The notes below the pieces were generated by a model, which did no database searches, was not told the origin of the DNA, and saw only the letters and a list, made by a program, of their open reading frames with translations. From Pseudoduganella danionis (GTDB lineage: Bacteria > Pseudomonadota > Gammaproteobacteria > Burkholderiales > Burkholderiaceae_D): DNA of 64,000 nucleotides. Position numbers and translations under genes: made by a program. Below, in pieces: positions 33,468 to 42,065 of this stretch (the stretch's first letter is position 1; every line of letters begins with the position of its first letter). The DNA lies in the NCBI RefSeq assembly GCF_009720775.1, contig NZ_WNKW01000003.1, positions 374,028 to 438,027 of the forward strand, read 5' to 3'.

Positions 33468-34493
33468 ATGGTAGAACAATTAAAAACGGCAGCCAGCTCT
33501 TTGCGCTGGCTGCATGGAGACAAGAAACGTAGTCTGGAAGAAGTGATACTGGTGTTGCTGTGCATGATAAGCATCGCCAGTGTGCTGCCGTTTGCGCTGT
33601 TCCGGCTGTGGGAAGGCAGCTGGCTGTCGGCCACGGTGGATATGTCGCTGGTGCTGGTGTTTGCAGCCGTGATCGTGCATGTGCTGCGTACCGGCAGACA
33701 CCGCGTGGCCAGCTTGCTGGTCACGCTATTCTATTCGGCCGGCATGCTGGCCACCGTGTATCTGCGCGGCGTGCCCATGGTGTACTGGGTTTACCCGACC
33801 ACCATCGCTGCGTATTTCATCCTGCGTCCACGCGTGGCACTGGCGATCAATACGGTTGCGCTGCTGGTGCTGGTGGTGATTTTGAGCCGCCTGCTGGTCA
33901 CGCTGAACCTGCTGACCATAGTGGTGACGATAGGGCTGGTGAACCTGTTTGCGTATATTTTTGCCTATCGTACGGGCTTGCAGACGCGCGCCTTGCACAC
34001 GGAAGTGGAACGCGATTTCCTCACAGGCGTGCTGAACCGGCGTGCGCTGGACCGCAAGCTGGGCGACTATGCCGACGAGCGCCGTCCGCACATGGATTCC
34101 TGTCTGCTGCTGCTCGATCTGGACCACTTCAAATCCATCAATGACGAATACGGCCATGCCGTGGGCGATACCGTGCTGGTACGTCTGTGCACGGTGCTGC
34201 GCCAGCATACGCGTGCCTCGGACCGCATCTTCCGCTATGGCGGCGAAGAGTTTGCCATCATCGCCAGTGGTGCCGAGGCGGATGCTGCCCTGCGTCTGGC
34301 CGAGAATCTGCGTGTGGCCGTCTCGCTGGCCCAGCTGCTTGAGCAGCGCCCCGTGACGGTATCGATAGGCGTGGCCATGATGGACAAACGCACCTCGCCC
34401 AGAGAGTGGCTGCTGCAGGCCGACCAGATGCTGTACCGGGCCAAGGAAGAAGGGCGCAATACCGTGCGGATTGCGCCATACAGGGAGGCATGA
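33468..34493 (+). CDS. Membrane-bound diguanylate cyclase (GGDEF)
   Basis: A 341-residue protein with about six membrane helices (residues 20-170) and a C-terminal GGDEF domain. The active site is intact (FRYGGEEFAI), and the inhibitory I-site RASD lies five residues before it, so feedback control by c-di-GMP is expected. DLDHFKSINDEYGHAVGD is also conserved. No known sensory domain is recognisable in the membrane part. It starts 12 bases after the efflux pump gene and is probably co-transcribed with it. A GTG at 33462 is an alternative start. Confidence 0.93.
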   Translation: MVEQLKTAASSLRWLHGDKKRSLEEVILVLLCMISIASVLPFALFRLWEGSWLSATVDMSLVLVFAAVIVHVLRTGRHRVASLLVTLFYSAGMLATVYLRGVPMVYWVYPTTIAAYFILRPRVALAINTVALLVLVVILSRLLVTLNLLTIVVTIGLVNLFAYIFAYRTGLQTRALHTEVERDFLTGVLNRRALDRKLGDYADERRPHMDSCLLLLDLDHFKSINDEYGHAVGDTVLVRLCTVLRQHTRASDRIFRYGGEEFAIIASGAEADAALRLAENLRVAVSLAQLLEQRPVTVSIGVAMMDKRTSPREWLLQADQMLYRAKEEGRNTVRIAPYREA

Positions 34494-34972
34494 TGGGGCA
34501 AACAGGATGCATGCGCGCGGCACGCAAGCCGCTGGTGTGGCTGCTGGCGGCGGCCGTAGCAGGCAGCAGCGTGCTGGCGGAGCCGGCACCGGCCCATGCG
34601 CAGAATGGCGCGGGGCAAAACCACGGAAAGGCGCAAGCTGCGCCACAGGAACTGCTAGTGAGCGATGTGGCGCTCGATCTGCAGGCGGCTCCCGTGCTAT
34701 CGGATGAACTGATACGCAAGGCAGTGCGCGATACGGTGGCGGAAGACCCTCACCCGCAGGCGCTGGCGGCGCGCAATGCGGCAGCCTATGGGGCAGCAAC
34801 GGTGACGGTACAGGACAGGATGACGACGGCCTTCAATCAGGCCAAGGTGCCGGACTGTCTGCATGACGATGCCCTGAAACTGCAGCCCGCCTACATCGGT
34901 CCGTTCGCGGTGGTGGGGCCGTTTTCGCTGCCGTGGGTAGTGGCTGCGGCCTTGCGAGGCAAGTGCCGCTAG
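34493..34972 (+). CDS. Small exported protein of unknown function
   Basis: A 159-residue protein with a signal peptide (KPLVWLLAAAVAGSSVLAEP) and a mature part with no known domain. Two cysteines in the C-terminal third (VPDCLHDDALK and the final RGKCR) could form a disulfide. The segment YIGPFAVVGPFSLPWVVAAAL is hydrophobic. Its ATG at 34493 overlaps the last base of the diguanylate cyclase stop codon and has AGGGAGG four bases upstream, so translation is coupled. I do not recognise the family. Confidence 0.7.
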   Translation: MGQTGCMRAARKPLVWLLAAAVAGSSVLAEPAPAHAQNGAGQNHGKAQAAPQELLVSDVALDLQAAPVLSDELIRKAVRDTVAEDPHPQALAARNAAAYGAATVTVQDRMTTAFNQAKVPDCLHDDALKLQPAYIGPFAVVGPFSLPWVVAAALRGKCR

Positions 34973-34991
34973 CCTGGGCAGCTTACAGCGA

Positions 34992-35567
34992 TCAGAAAGG
35001 TTTAACGCCTATCAGGGCCTGATGGATCCAGTGGGCGAAAGCCAGTGCCAGGAAACCGCCCAGCAGCACCGTGGTTACGGTAGCGCCGGTGGTGCCGGCG
35101 GCATAGCTGGTGCCGGCGGCGGCATCGCGCTGGATGGCCGAACGCAGCAGCATGACCGACCACACGAGGAAGCTGCCGAACAATATCACTTCATGCAGCT
35201 GGCCATTGCTCAGCAGATGAGCCAAAGACCAGACCATCACGCCCAGCGTCATCGGATGATGGAGTCTGGCCTTGATGCTGTTGTGGGGGATGTAGGCTGC
35301 CGTCAGCAGGATGAAGGACACCATCATCAGCACGGCGGCCACGTGGTGCATATACGAAGGCGGCACCCACAGCACTTCGGGATCGCGTCCCGCTTCGAAG
35401 AAGCCGCGCAGGAAGGTGGCAAAGCCGGCGATCGAACCCAGTCCGTAGATGCACTTCCAGCGTGGCTCGCCGATATTCGCGCGCAGCGAAGAGCGCCAGC
35501 CGTCGGCAAAGATACGGGTGGAGTGGAGGCCTAGAAACATCATCAAGCCCAGAACGAGGAATTCCAT
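34992..35567 (-). CDS. NnrU-like membrane protein
   Basis: A 191-residue integral membrane protein with five or six helices. It shows the NnrU/isoprenoid-methyltransferase-like signature (LGLHSTRIFADGWRS at the start, HHPMTLGVMVWSLAHLLSNG in the middle). NnrU was first seen near nitrite and nitric oxide reductase genes; its exact role is not settled. It is convergent with the small exported protein at 34493-34972, with a 19-base gap and no visible terminator. Its presence fits the denitrification theme of the nos operon, although it lies 24 kb away. Confidence 0.82.
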   Translation of the reverse strand: MEFLVLGLMMFLGLHSTRIFADGWRSSLRANIGEPRWKCIYGLGSIAGFATFLRGFFEAGRDPEVLWVPPSYMHHVAAVLMMVSFILLTAAYIPHNSIKARLHHPMTLGVMVWSLAHLLSNGQLHEVILFGSFLVWSVMLLRSAIQRDAAAGTSYAAGTTGATVTTVLLGGFLALAFAHWIHQALIGVKPF

Positions 35568-35828
35568 GAGCGTCCCCTGTTATGCGTTAGCGTTGATAAA
35601 AGATACACCGGCTTTACTGGCGTTGCAACATTAATGCATGTCAGATTCAACTTATTCTGCAGGCCTGATTCGGTGCGGCGCAGCATGGAAATCTGTGATT
35701 TCTGTCGCAACGGAATTGCCCCCTAAAGCCGCCCCTTCAGCCCAGAGGATATGCGGGAAAATTGGCTTGTGGCGCCGCAGCAAAGCGGTGTTGCAGCGGC
35801 GCAATCTCAGTCACGGTCTCGCGCGGAT

Positions 35829-37256
35829 TTATGGCCGGGCACGGGCTTTATCGGCCAGTGTCGCCACCGGCAAAGCCTTGAGGATGGCCGCCACCAGCGC
35901 CTGTGGCTGGTAATGCAGCGATGACGGTGTCAGGCCCAGACGCACCACCACCAGTTCCTGCGACGGGATGATGGTGATGCTCTGGCCATCGTGGCCTTCC
36001 ATCCAGTAGGTATCGGCCGGAAGCTGGAAGGCCGCATCGGGATTTGCGCCGCCAGAGCTGGCCCCGGACGGCCCCCAGCGCCACAACTGGCCCTGGCCAT
36101 ACTGGCCGCCGGAAGCGGGCGCCGCCTGCTGCATCATCCGGACATAACCCTCGGGCAGCAGGCGCTGGCCTTGCCACACGCCATCCTGCAGCAGGAACTG
36201 GCCGAAGCGGGCCCAGTCCTGCGCGCTGGCGTACATATAGCTGGAACCGACCAGATTGCCGCGTGCATCAGCCTCGAGTACGGCCGTGCGCATGCCCAGC
36301 GGCGTGAACAGTCTATTGTGGGCGAAGGATAGGGTGGCCGCGTCGGTGGCGCTGCCGGCTCCAGCCGCAGCGCGCTGCCAGATGCGTGACAGCAGCACCG
36401 TGGTGCCGCTGGAATAGTTCCAGTGGCTGCCCGGAGCGTGCGCGAGCGGCTTGCTGGCCGTATAGCTGGCCATGTCCGGTTCCAGATACAGCATACGGGT
36501 GACGTCGGAAACGTCACCATAGCCTTCGTTATATTCGAGGCCGCTGCTCATGCTCATGAGCTGGGCCAGTGTAATCGCATGGCGCGGGTCGCTCTGCCCG
36601 GGCCAGAAGCCGTTGTGCGCCATGGAGAGCTTGCCATCCTTGATCAGCATGCCGATCAGCGCTGCCGTGACGGTCTTGGTCATCGACCAGCCCAGCAAAG
36701 GCGTATTGTCGTTGTAGCCCTGGGCATAATACGAACCAACCAGCTGCCCCTTGTGGATCACCACCACCGCGCGTGCGCCCGGCCCCGTCAGCTCGGGCTG
36801 TTGCAGGGCAGTCAGTGGCACCAGCGACAGATCAGCTTCGCGGCCTTGCGGCCACGGTGCATCGACGGCACCCGGTTTGATGGGCTCCGGCGTGAACTGG
36901 TAGCGGCGCGCCTGTTCGACATCGCCATCGGGCACCACGGCGCAGCCTGTGCCGGGGCGGTACACGGCCAGCCCGTTGCCGAACAGGCCGAGCAGCTTGG
37001 CGCTGACGGTCTGCTTTTCCTTGTCGACTTTGACGCGCAGGAATTTCAGCAGCGGATGGCCGGGTGCCTGCACATCGTCGGCCAGCACGGCCTGCGCATC
37101 GCGGCCCGCGATGAACACATTCGAGCAGACGATTTTGGCGCTGTAATTGGCGCCCACGCGCAGCAGTTCCGGTGGTTGCAGCGCCAGTGCGGCACTGGCG
37201 CCGCCCACCAGCAGGAGGGCGGCGATGGTGGTACGTTGTAGGATTTTTTTCGGCAT
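35829..37256 (-). CDS. Serine hydrolase (class C beta-lactamase fold)
   Basis: A 475-residue exported penicillin-binding-protein-like hydrolase. After the signal (LQRTTIAALLLVGGASAALAL) comes an N-terminal region with two cysteines, then the catalytic domain with the SxxK motif in LLGWSMTKTVTAALIG near residue 190 and a downstream NYSSGTT (Tyr-x-Ser) motif. Family members are esterases, D-aminopeptidases or transpeptidases rather than true lactamases. It is the last gene of a set with a TonB receptor (13-base gap) and a fatty acid hydroxylase. I chose the ATG at 37256. Confidence 0.88.
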   Translation of the reverse strand: MPKKILQRTTIAALLLVGGASAALALQPPELLRVGANYSAKIVCSNVFIAGRDAQAVLADDVQAPGHPLLKFLRVKVDKEKQTVSAKLLGLFGNGLAVYRPGTGCAVVPDGDVEQARRYQFTPEPIKPGAVDAPWPQGREADLSLVPLTALQQPELTGPGARAVVVIHKGQLVGSYYAQGYNDNTPLLGWSMTKTVTAALIGMLIKDGKLSMAHNGFWPGQSDPRHAITLAQLMSMSSGLEYNEGYGDVSDVTRMLYLEPDMASYTASKPLAHAPGSHWNYSSGTTVLLSRIWQRAAAGAGSATDAATLSFAHNRLFTPLGMRTAVLEADARGNLVGSSYMYASAQDWARFGQFLLQDGVWQGQRLLPEGYVRMMQQAAPASGGQYGQGQLWRWGPSGASSGGANPDAAFQLPADTYWMEGHDGQSITIIPSQELVVVRLGLTPSSLHYQPQALVAAILKALPVATLADKARARP

Positions 37257-37269
37257 GGATAGAGACTGA

Positions 37270-39666
37270 TCAGAGGCTGGCGCGGAACTCCACGGCCACA
37301 CTGCGCGGCGGTGTGATGTAGGCGTATGGTGCACCATATTGTTCGGTCTGACCACCGAGGCTTTGGATGTAGCGCTGGTCGAATACATTGTTGACCAGCA
37401 GTGCTACGCCATAGCGCGAGCTAGGGCTATCCCAGGCCAGACGCAGATCGAACTTGCTGGTGGCCGTGCCAGTCTTCAGCTTGGCCGTGCTCAGGCAACT
37501 CAGTGCCGCCGTATCGCTGTTGCAGCGCAGGGCGCTGGCGTGGGTGCCCTGGAAGTTGATGCTGCTGCGGCCTTCGAAGGCTTCCCAGTTGACGTTGATG
37601 CCGCCCATGGCCGTCAGGCGCGGCGTCCCCACAGGCTGGCCGCCCAGATCAAGCGTGACCTTGCCGTTGGCATCGAGACGCTGGTAACGGGTATAGGTCT
37701 GGTCGATATATTCCATGCCGCCGAACAGCGTCACGCGTGGCGACAGGCGGATGCGCGCATCGAGGTCCAGACCATGGGCCTTCTGGTCGCTGGCCACCAC
37801 GTTGTAGGTCGGCAGCGTGCCCACGCTATACAGTTGCACGCCCTGCAGGTTCTTGAACTTGTAGGCGAACAGCGAAGCATTGATGGTGGCGCGGTACTGT
37901 GGCAGGCCCATTTTCACGCCTGCTTCGAAGTTGGTCATCTTCTCCGGTTCGAAGCTGGGGTCTTTGCCCGTCGTGCTGCTGGAAGCGGGATTCGGTGGCG
38001 TGAAGATGTTGAAGCCGCCGGCCTGATAGCCGCGTGCCAGCGAGGTGAACAGCAGGGTGTCCTTGTCGAGTTTATGGTCGAGTACCAGACGGGGGCTGAA
38101 GTCGGTCCAGTCCTTGCTGCGGCTAACGGGCGTGGCGGCCAGTTGGGCGGCCGTGGCGAAGATCACATTGGACGGGAAGGCTGCAGCATTCAGGCCGGCC
38201 AGCGGACCGTAGGCATTCAGGAAGCTGTCGAGCTGGGGCGAAACCCGGCCCGGCACGAACCAGGTCATTTCCTTGTGGTCGCGCGTGTAGCGCAGACCGG
38301 CCGTCACATTGGTCTGCGGCGATAGGTGCCAGATGGTGTCGGCATACACCGAGGCAGAGCGCGTGTGCACATCGCTGTAATGGGTTTCATCCCAGTTGAA
38401 CATGGTGCTGCTGTTAATGCCGGGCAGGCCGGCTGCACCGAGGCCGCCGAACAGCATGGCAAAGTTGGGCTGGCCACCGGCGAACTGGCTCAGGGTGTCG
38501 AGCGTGCCCGTACTGACGTAGGCGCCGGCATCCTGATGTTCGTTATTGTTGTAGAAGCTCAGGCCGGCGATCCAGTCCAGCTTCTCGTTTTTACCGGACA
38601 GCTTGAACTCCTGCTGGAAGCTGCGTGCCTGCTTGGCATCCTGCGTGGTCAGGCGCAGCGTAGGGCGGGCCGTGCCATCGTTGTCGGTCAGGTTGTGGGT
38701 GTCGAAGCGGCGGTAGGCGCTGGTGGAGTTGAAGGTCATGCCGGCCAGCGGCGCTTCGATGCGCAGCGTCGCGCCATCGAACAAGCGGCCTTCGGAGCCG
38801 GGCTGGTCGTTCTCCAGCTTGGCCGAAAACGGATCAACGAAGTTGGCCGTGTAGGTGGCGTCGTACACGCCGAGGTAACCGTTGAGCGGCAGGCGCGGGT
38901 CTTTCAGTACGCCGAAGGCCGGGCGGCCATACTGCTCCATGTTTTCATGTTCCCAGCCGAAGATCACCTTGGCGGCATCGAAATCCTTGCGCAGCGTGAT
39001 GCGGGTGGCCCAGTCTTTATCGCCGCCCGATTTTTTACCCGTGGTGGTATTCTCGACCCAGCCTTCGCTGCCCGAGCGTACGGCCACCACGCGGGCGGCC
39101 AGCGTGTCGCTGATGGGCAGATTCATCATCACATCGGCATTGGCGCGGCCGAAGCGGCCCAGCTTGAGGTGGCCGGCGGCATCGAGTTCCTTGCCCGGTT
39201 CGTTGGCCGTGATGGCGATGGCGCCGGCCGCGCTGTTACGGCCGAACAGCGTGCCCTGCGGGCCTTTTACCACTTCGATGCGCTGCACGTCGATGAAGTT
39301 CATCAGGGCGCCGCCGGTCTTGCCCGTGTAGACGCCATCGACATAGATGCCGACCGGCGAATCGGTGGCAATGCCGAAATCGGCCGCCTGCACGCCACGT
39401 ATGCCGAACGAAGGTTGGGTGGGTTCGGTGGCATCCACCGACAGGCCGGGAATGTAACCGTTCAGGTCCGCCAGATCCTTGGCGCCGACGGCGTCGATAT
39501 CCTTGTTGGTCAGCACGGCCATGGTCATGGGCACATCCTGCACCAGCTGTTTGCGCGATTGTGCCGTCACGACCACCGACTGGATTTCGTCGGCTGCCCA
39601 GGCGGGTGGAACGAAAAAGGCGGCGGCCAGACTGGCGGACAGGATGGTGCGATTCGGCTTGCTCAT
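37270..39666 (-). CDS. TonB-dependent receptor linked to fatty acid hydroxylase
   Basis: A 798-residue outer membrane receptor with a signal peptide (ILSASLAAAFFVPPAWA), TonB box-like IQSVVVTAQ and a plug with VPMTMAVLTNKDIDAVGAKD and LFGRNSAAGAIAI. The group is the large one related to receptors for polyphenols, sterol-like compounds and siderophores; the ligand is unknown. The ATG at 39666 has GGAGA five bases upstream and forms an ATGA overlap with the stop of the hydroxylase gene, so the two are translationally coupled. Confidence 0.92.
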   Translation of the reverse strand: MSKPNRTILSASLAAAFFVPPAWAADEIQSVVVTAQSRKQLVQDVPMTMAVLTNKDIDAVGAKDLADLNGYIPGLSVDATEPTQPSFGIRGVQAADFGIATDSPVGIYVDGVYTGKTGGALMNFIDVQRIEVVKGPQGTLFGRNSAAGAIAITANEPGKELDAAGHLKLGRFGRANADVMMNLPISDTLAARVVAVRSGSEGWVENTTTGKKSGGDKDWATRITLRKDFDAAKVIFGWEHENMEQYGRPAFGVLKDPRLPLNGYLGVYDATYTANFVDPFSAKLENDQPGSEGRLFDGATLRIEAPLAGMTFNSTSAYRRFDTHNLTDNDGTARPTLRLTTQDAKQARSFQQEFKLSGKNEKLDWIAGLSFYNNNEHQDAGAYVSTGTLDTLSQFAGGQPNFAMLFGGLGAAGLPGINSSTMFNWDETHYSDVHTRSASVYADTIWHLSPQTNVTAGLRYTRDHKEMTWFVPGRVSPQLDSFLNAYGPLAGLNAAAFPSNVIFATAAQLAATPVSRSKDWTDFSPRLVLDHKLDKDTLLFTSLARGYQAGGFNIFTPPNPASSSTTGKDPSFEPEKMTNFEAGVKMGLPQYRATINASLFAYKFKNLQGVQLYSVGTLPTYNVVASDQKAHGLDLDARIRLSPRVTLFGGMEYIDQTYTRYQRLDANGKVTLDLGGQPVGTPRLTAMGGINVNWEAFEGRSSINFQGTHASALRCNSDTAALSCLSTAKLKTGTATSKFDLRLAWDSPSSRYGVALLVNNVFDQRYIQSLGGQTEQYGAPYAYITPPRSVAVEFRASL

Positions 39667-40883
39667 GTGGGTCTCCATTGTGTCGTTTTTATGATTTTCT
39701 CAAGGCAGCTTACGGCAATTACCATGGCGATCAGTGTCGCCAGTTTTATTATCAGAGGGGCGGCGTAGCCGAACCAGTCGGGCAGCAGCGTAAAGGCGAG
39801 GGCGGCACCGAGCGCCCGCGTTTGTTCGAGCCGTTTGATCCACGGCCGGCCCTCCAGCAGCGCCGACAGCGACAGCGTGCTGCCGATGATGAAGGCGGCA
39901 TAAGCCAGCAGCGGCGCGGCGGCCAGCGTGGGCGCCAGCGCGAGAAAGTGCGAAATGCAGGGCACCAGCAGGGCGAACTGGAACATCGCATACAGCTGGG
40001 CGCCGGGCGGCGTGGCAGGGCGGTAGTACTGGAAGCTGGCCGGCTCGAAGTGACCCAGCGGCTGACCGGTCCAGGCGCCGGGTGCGCCGAACCACACCTG
40101 CAGTTTCTTGCGCCAGCCCTGTACCTGTCCCGTGGCCTGCCACAGTGCGGCGTAGTAGTGCAGATTGGCCCAGGCCGGATTCAGGCTGCGCAGCGGCGTG
40201 CGCACGCCGTAGGTGATGCGTTCGTCGTCGCGTTCGTCGGCAAAGGTGCCGAACAGGCGGTCGAACAGGATGAAGATGCCGCCGTAGTTGCGGTCTATGC
40301 AGTAGTCATTCTGGCCGTGGTGCACGCGGTGGTTGGATGGCGTGACGAATACGCGGTCCAGCCAGCCGAGCCGGCCCACCAGTTCCGTATGCACCCAGTA
40401 CTGATACAGCAGATCGATCATGGCGACCACGGCCATGACCAGCGGCGGCACGCCGGCCAGCGCGAGCGGCAGATAAAACACCCAGCCCAGCAGCCAGCCG
40501 CTGGAAGTCTGGCGCAGCGCAGTGGCGAGGTTGTAGTACTCGGACGAGTGATGGACTTCGTGCGCGGCCCACAGCACACTGACTTCGTGGCCCATGCGGT
40601 GCGCCCAGTAGTAGCAGAAGTCGTAGGCCACCAGTGCACCCAGCCAGACCCACAGACTGTTGTCGGGCAGGGTGAAGAAGCGCCAGTGCTGGTACACGGC
40701 CGTGTAAGTACCTAGCATGACCAGCTTGACCAGCACGCCGATGACCTGACTGACGATGCCCAGATGCAGGCTGGTCAGCGCGTCGGCAGTATCGTACACG
40801 GCCAGTCCGCGGCGATGCGCTATCCATGCCTCGAGTACGATGGTGAGCATAAAAACCGGTATGGCCAGTACGATGGGATTCAT
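39663..40883 (-). CDS. Sterol desaturase/fatty acid hydroxylase family protein
   Basis: A 406-residue membrane enzyme with a diiron centre held by His clusters: HRMGH, HEVHH and a later NHRVHH. The family includes sterol desaturases, alkylglycerol monooxygenases and carotenoid hydroxylases. The helices around the His boxes and an extra C-terminal part of about 110 residues with further helices resemble alkylglycerol-monooxygenase-like bacterial members. It is the first gene of a three-gene set with a TonB receptor and a serine hydrolase. Two palindromic motifs (TGTAAATTACA at 40928-40938 and ACTGACG/CGTCAGT at 40956-40987) lie in the upstream region. Confidence 0.88.
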   Translation of the reverse strand: MNPIVLAIPVFMLTIVLEAWIAHRRGLAVYDTADALTSLHLGIVSQVIGVLVKLVMLGTYTAVYQHWRFFTLPDNSLWVWLGALVAYDFCYYWAHRMGHEVSVLWAAHEVHHSSEYYNLATALRQTSSGWLLGWVFYLPLALAGVPPLVMAVVAMIDLLYQYWVHTELVGRLGWLDRVFVTPSNHRVHHGQNDYCIDRNYGGIFILFDRLFGTFADERDDERITYGVRTPLRSLNPAWANLHYYAALWQATGQVQGWRKKLQVWFGAPGAWTGQPLGHFEPASFQYYRPATPPGAQLYAMFQFALLVPCISHFLALAPTLAAAPLLAYAAFIIGSTLSLSALLEGRPWIKRLEQTRALGAALAFTLLPDWFGYAAPLIIKLATLIAMVIAVSCLEKIIKTTQWRPT

Positions 40884-41071
40884 AGGCGTGACGATTGTTT
40901 AGGTCGAAACGATTATGCCTATATCCATGTAAATTACACAAGAATTAGCAGCAATACTGACGTTTATGACACACAAATGGCGTCAGTTAAAGTCAGTTTG
41001 GCATCGCTAATGAATCCAGTTTTAGCTGCTGCGGCGCACACCCTGCCGGGCGCGTTGTTCTCCGGGCGCAT

Positions 41072-41096
41072 AAAAAAAGAGCGGCAATGCCGCTCT
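41072..41096 (-). terminator. Intrinsic terminator of the TPR protein gene
   Basis: On the minus strand the hairpin AGAGCGGC-ATT-GCCGCTCT is followed by seven T. It lies 22 bases beyond the stop of the gene at 41119. Confidence 0.88.
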
Positions 41097-41118
41097 TCTG
41101 GTGTTGCAGGATGCCGGT

Positions 41119-42024
41119 TTAATCCCAGTCACCACCACCGCTATCGCCGCCGCTGCTGCCGCCATCGTCCCAGCCACCGCTGGTGCCGAAGTCGTTGCCG
41201 CCCATGTCATCGCGACGCAGCAGTTCGTCACGCGCAGGGTCATCATAGACGATGTCGTTGCGTGGCTGGCTGCTGGCGTTATCGTGGCTGCCGCCCGTGA
41301 ACTGGCGTGCCAGCGCTTCACCGGCCACTATGCCGGCACCCACGGCAGCGCCGGTCGCCAGACCGCCCATGATGCGCGAGCCCATGGTCGGGCCTTGCTG
41401 CGGCTGGCCATAGCCTTGTTGCGGATAGCCTTGCTGCGGATAGGCTGCGCCCGGTGCATAGCCCGGAGCTGGTGCGCCGGGGTTGTAGGCTGCGCCGGGC
41501 TGGTAGCCTTGCGCTTCCTGATTACGCTTGGCCATGAAGCGGGTGGCCAGCCAGATAAAGCCCAGCAGTCCGGCGCCCAGTATCAGCACGGTACCCCAGG
41601 GGATGCCACTGCTTTTCGGTGCGCCGTAATTGCTGTTGCTGTAGCCGGCGTTGTTACGCGGCGTTTGCTGGCTGTAGCTGGTGGCTGGCTTCTGGCCTTC
41701 TACCAGCAGCGTGCGCAGCTTGCTCAGCGCTTTAGGATCTACCTTGGGCAGGCCCGGCGCAATTTGCTCGGCCCGGGCCAGTTCGGCCTGTGCCTGTACA
41801 AACTTGCCCTGCTTGGCCAGCAGTTCCGCTTCGACGAAATGGGCGGTAGCGCTGTTCGGGTGCGCTTTCAGCACCTGATCCATCATGGCCTGCGCTTCAG
41901 TGAATTTGCCTGCTTCGGCGGCCAGATAAACCTCGTGTATGGTCGGTTCAGCCGCGAACGCTGGCACGGATAGCGCCAGAGCGCTAGCCAGCAGAGTCAT
42001 ACGTGCGAAAGATTTTGCCGTCAT
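41119..42024 (-). CDS. TPR-containing membrane protein with Gly/Asp-rich tail
   Basis: A 301-residue protein: signal peptide (LLASALALSVPAFA), about two tetratricopeptide repeats (residues 28-95; AEAGKFTEAQAMMDQVLKAH), a linker, one membrane helix (WGTVLILGAGLLGFIWLAT) and a Pro/Gln/Gly/Tyr-rich segment with tandem PQQGY units. A glycine-zipper-like hydrophobic stretch (GLATGAAVGAGIVAG) and a Gly/Ser/Asp/Trp-rich end follow. The layout is common in proteobacterial proteins of unknown function, possibly envelope scaffolds. It is monocistronic with its own terminator. Confidence 0.78.
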   Translation of the reverse strand: MTAKSFARMTLLASALALSVPAFAAEPTIHEVYLAAEAGKFTEAQAMMDQVLKAHPNSATAHFVEAELLAKQGKFVQAQAELARAEQIAPGLPKVDPKALSKLRTLLVEGQKPATSYSQQTPRNNAGYSNSNYGAPKSSGIPWGTVLILGAGLLGFIWLATRFMAKRNQEAQGYQPGAAYNPGAPAPGYAPGAAYPQQGYPQQGYGQPQQGPTMGSRIMGGLATGAAVGAGIVAGEALARQFTGGSHDNASSQPRNDIVYDDPARDELLRRDDMGGNDFGTSGGWDDGGSSGGDSGGGDWD

Positions 42025-42065
42025 GTCAGATCTCCAAAGTGGGACAGGCCCAAAGTGGGGCTAGT

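Noticed and set aside
35595..35608. TTGATAAAAGATAC as an FNR box for the NnrU-like gene
   Set aside because: Only the left half matches; GATAC is a poor match to ATCAA.
35688..35702. Palindrome GAAATC-TGT-GATTTC
   Set aside because: It is short, isolated and not placed at a recognisable promoter; chance occurrence is plausible.
35638..35913. A 91-codon plus-strand frame between the NnrU-like gene and the serine hydrolase
   Set aside because: It runs into the end of the serine hydrolase gene on the other strand, has no ribosome binding site and matches no family I know.
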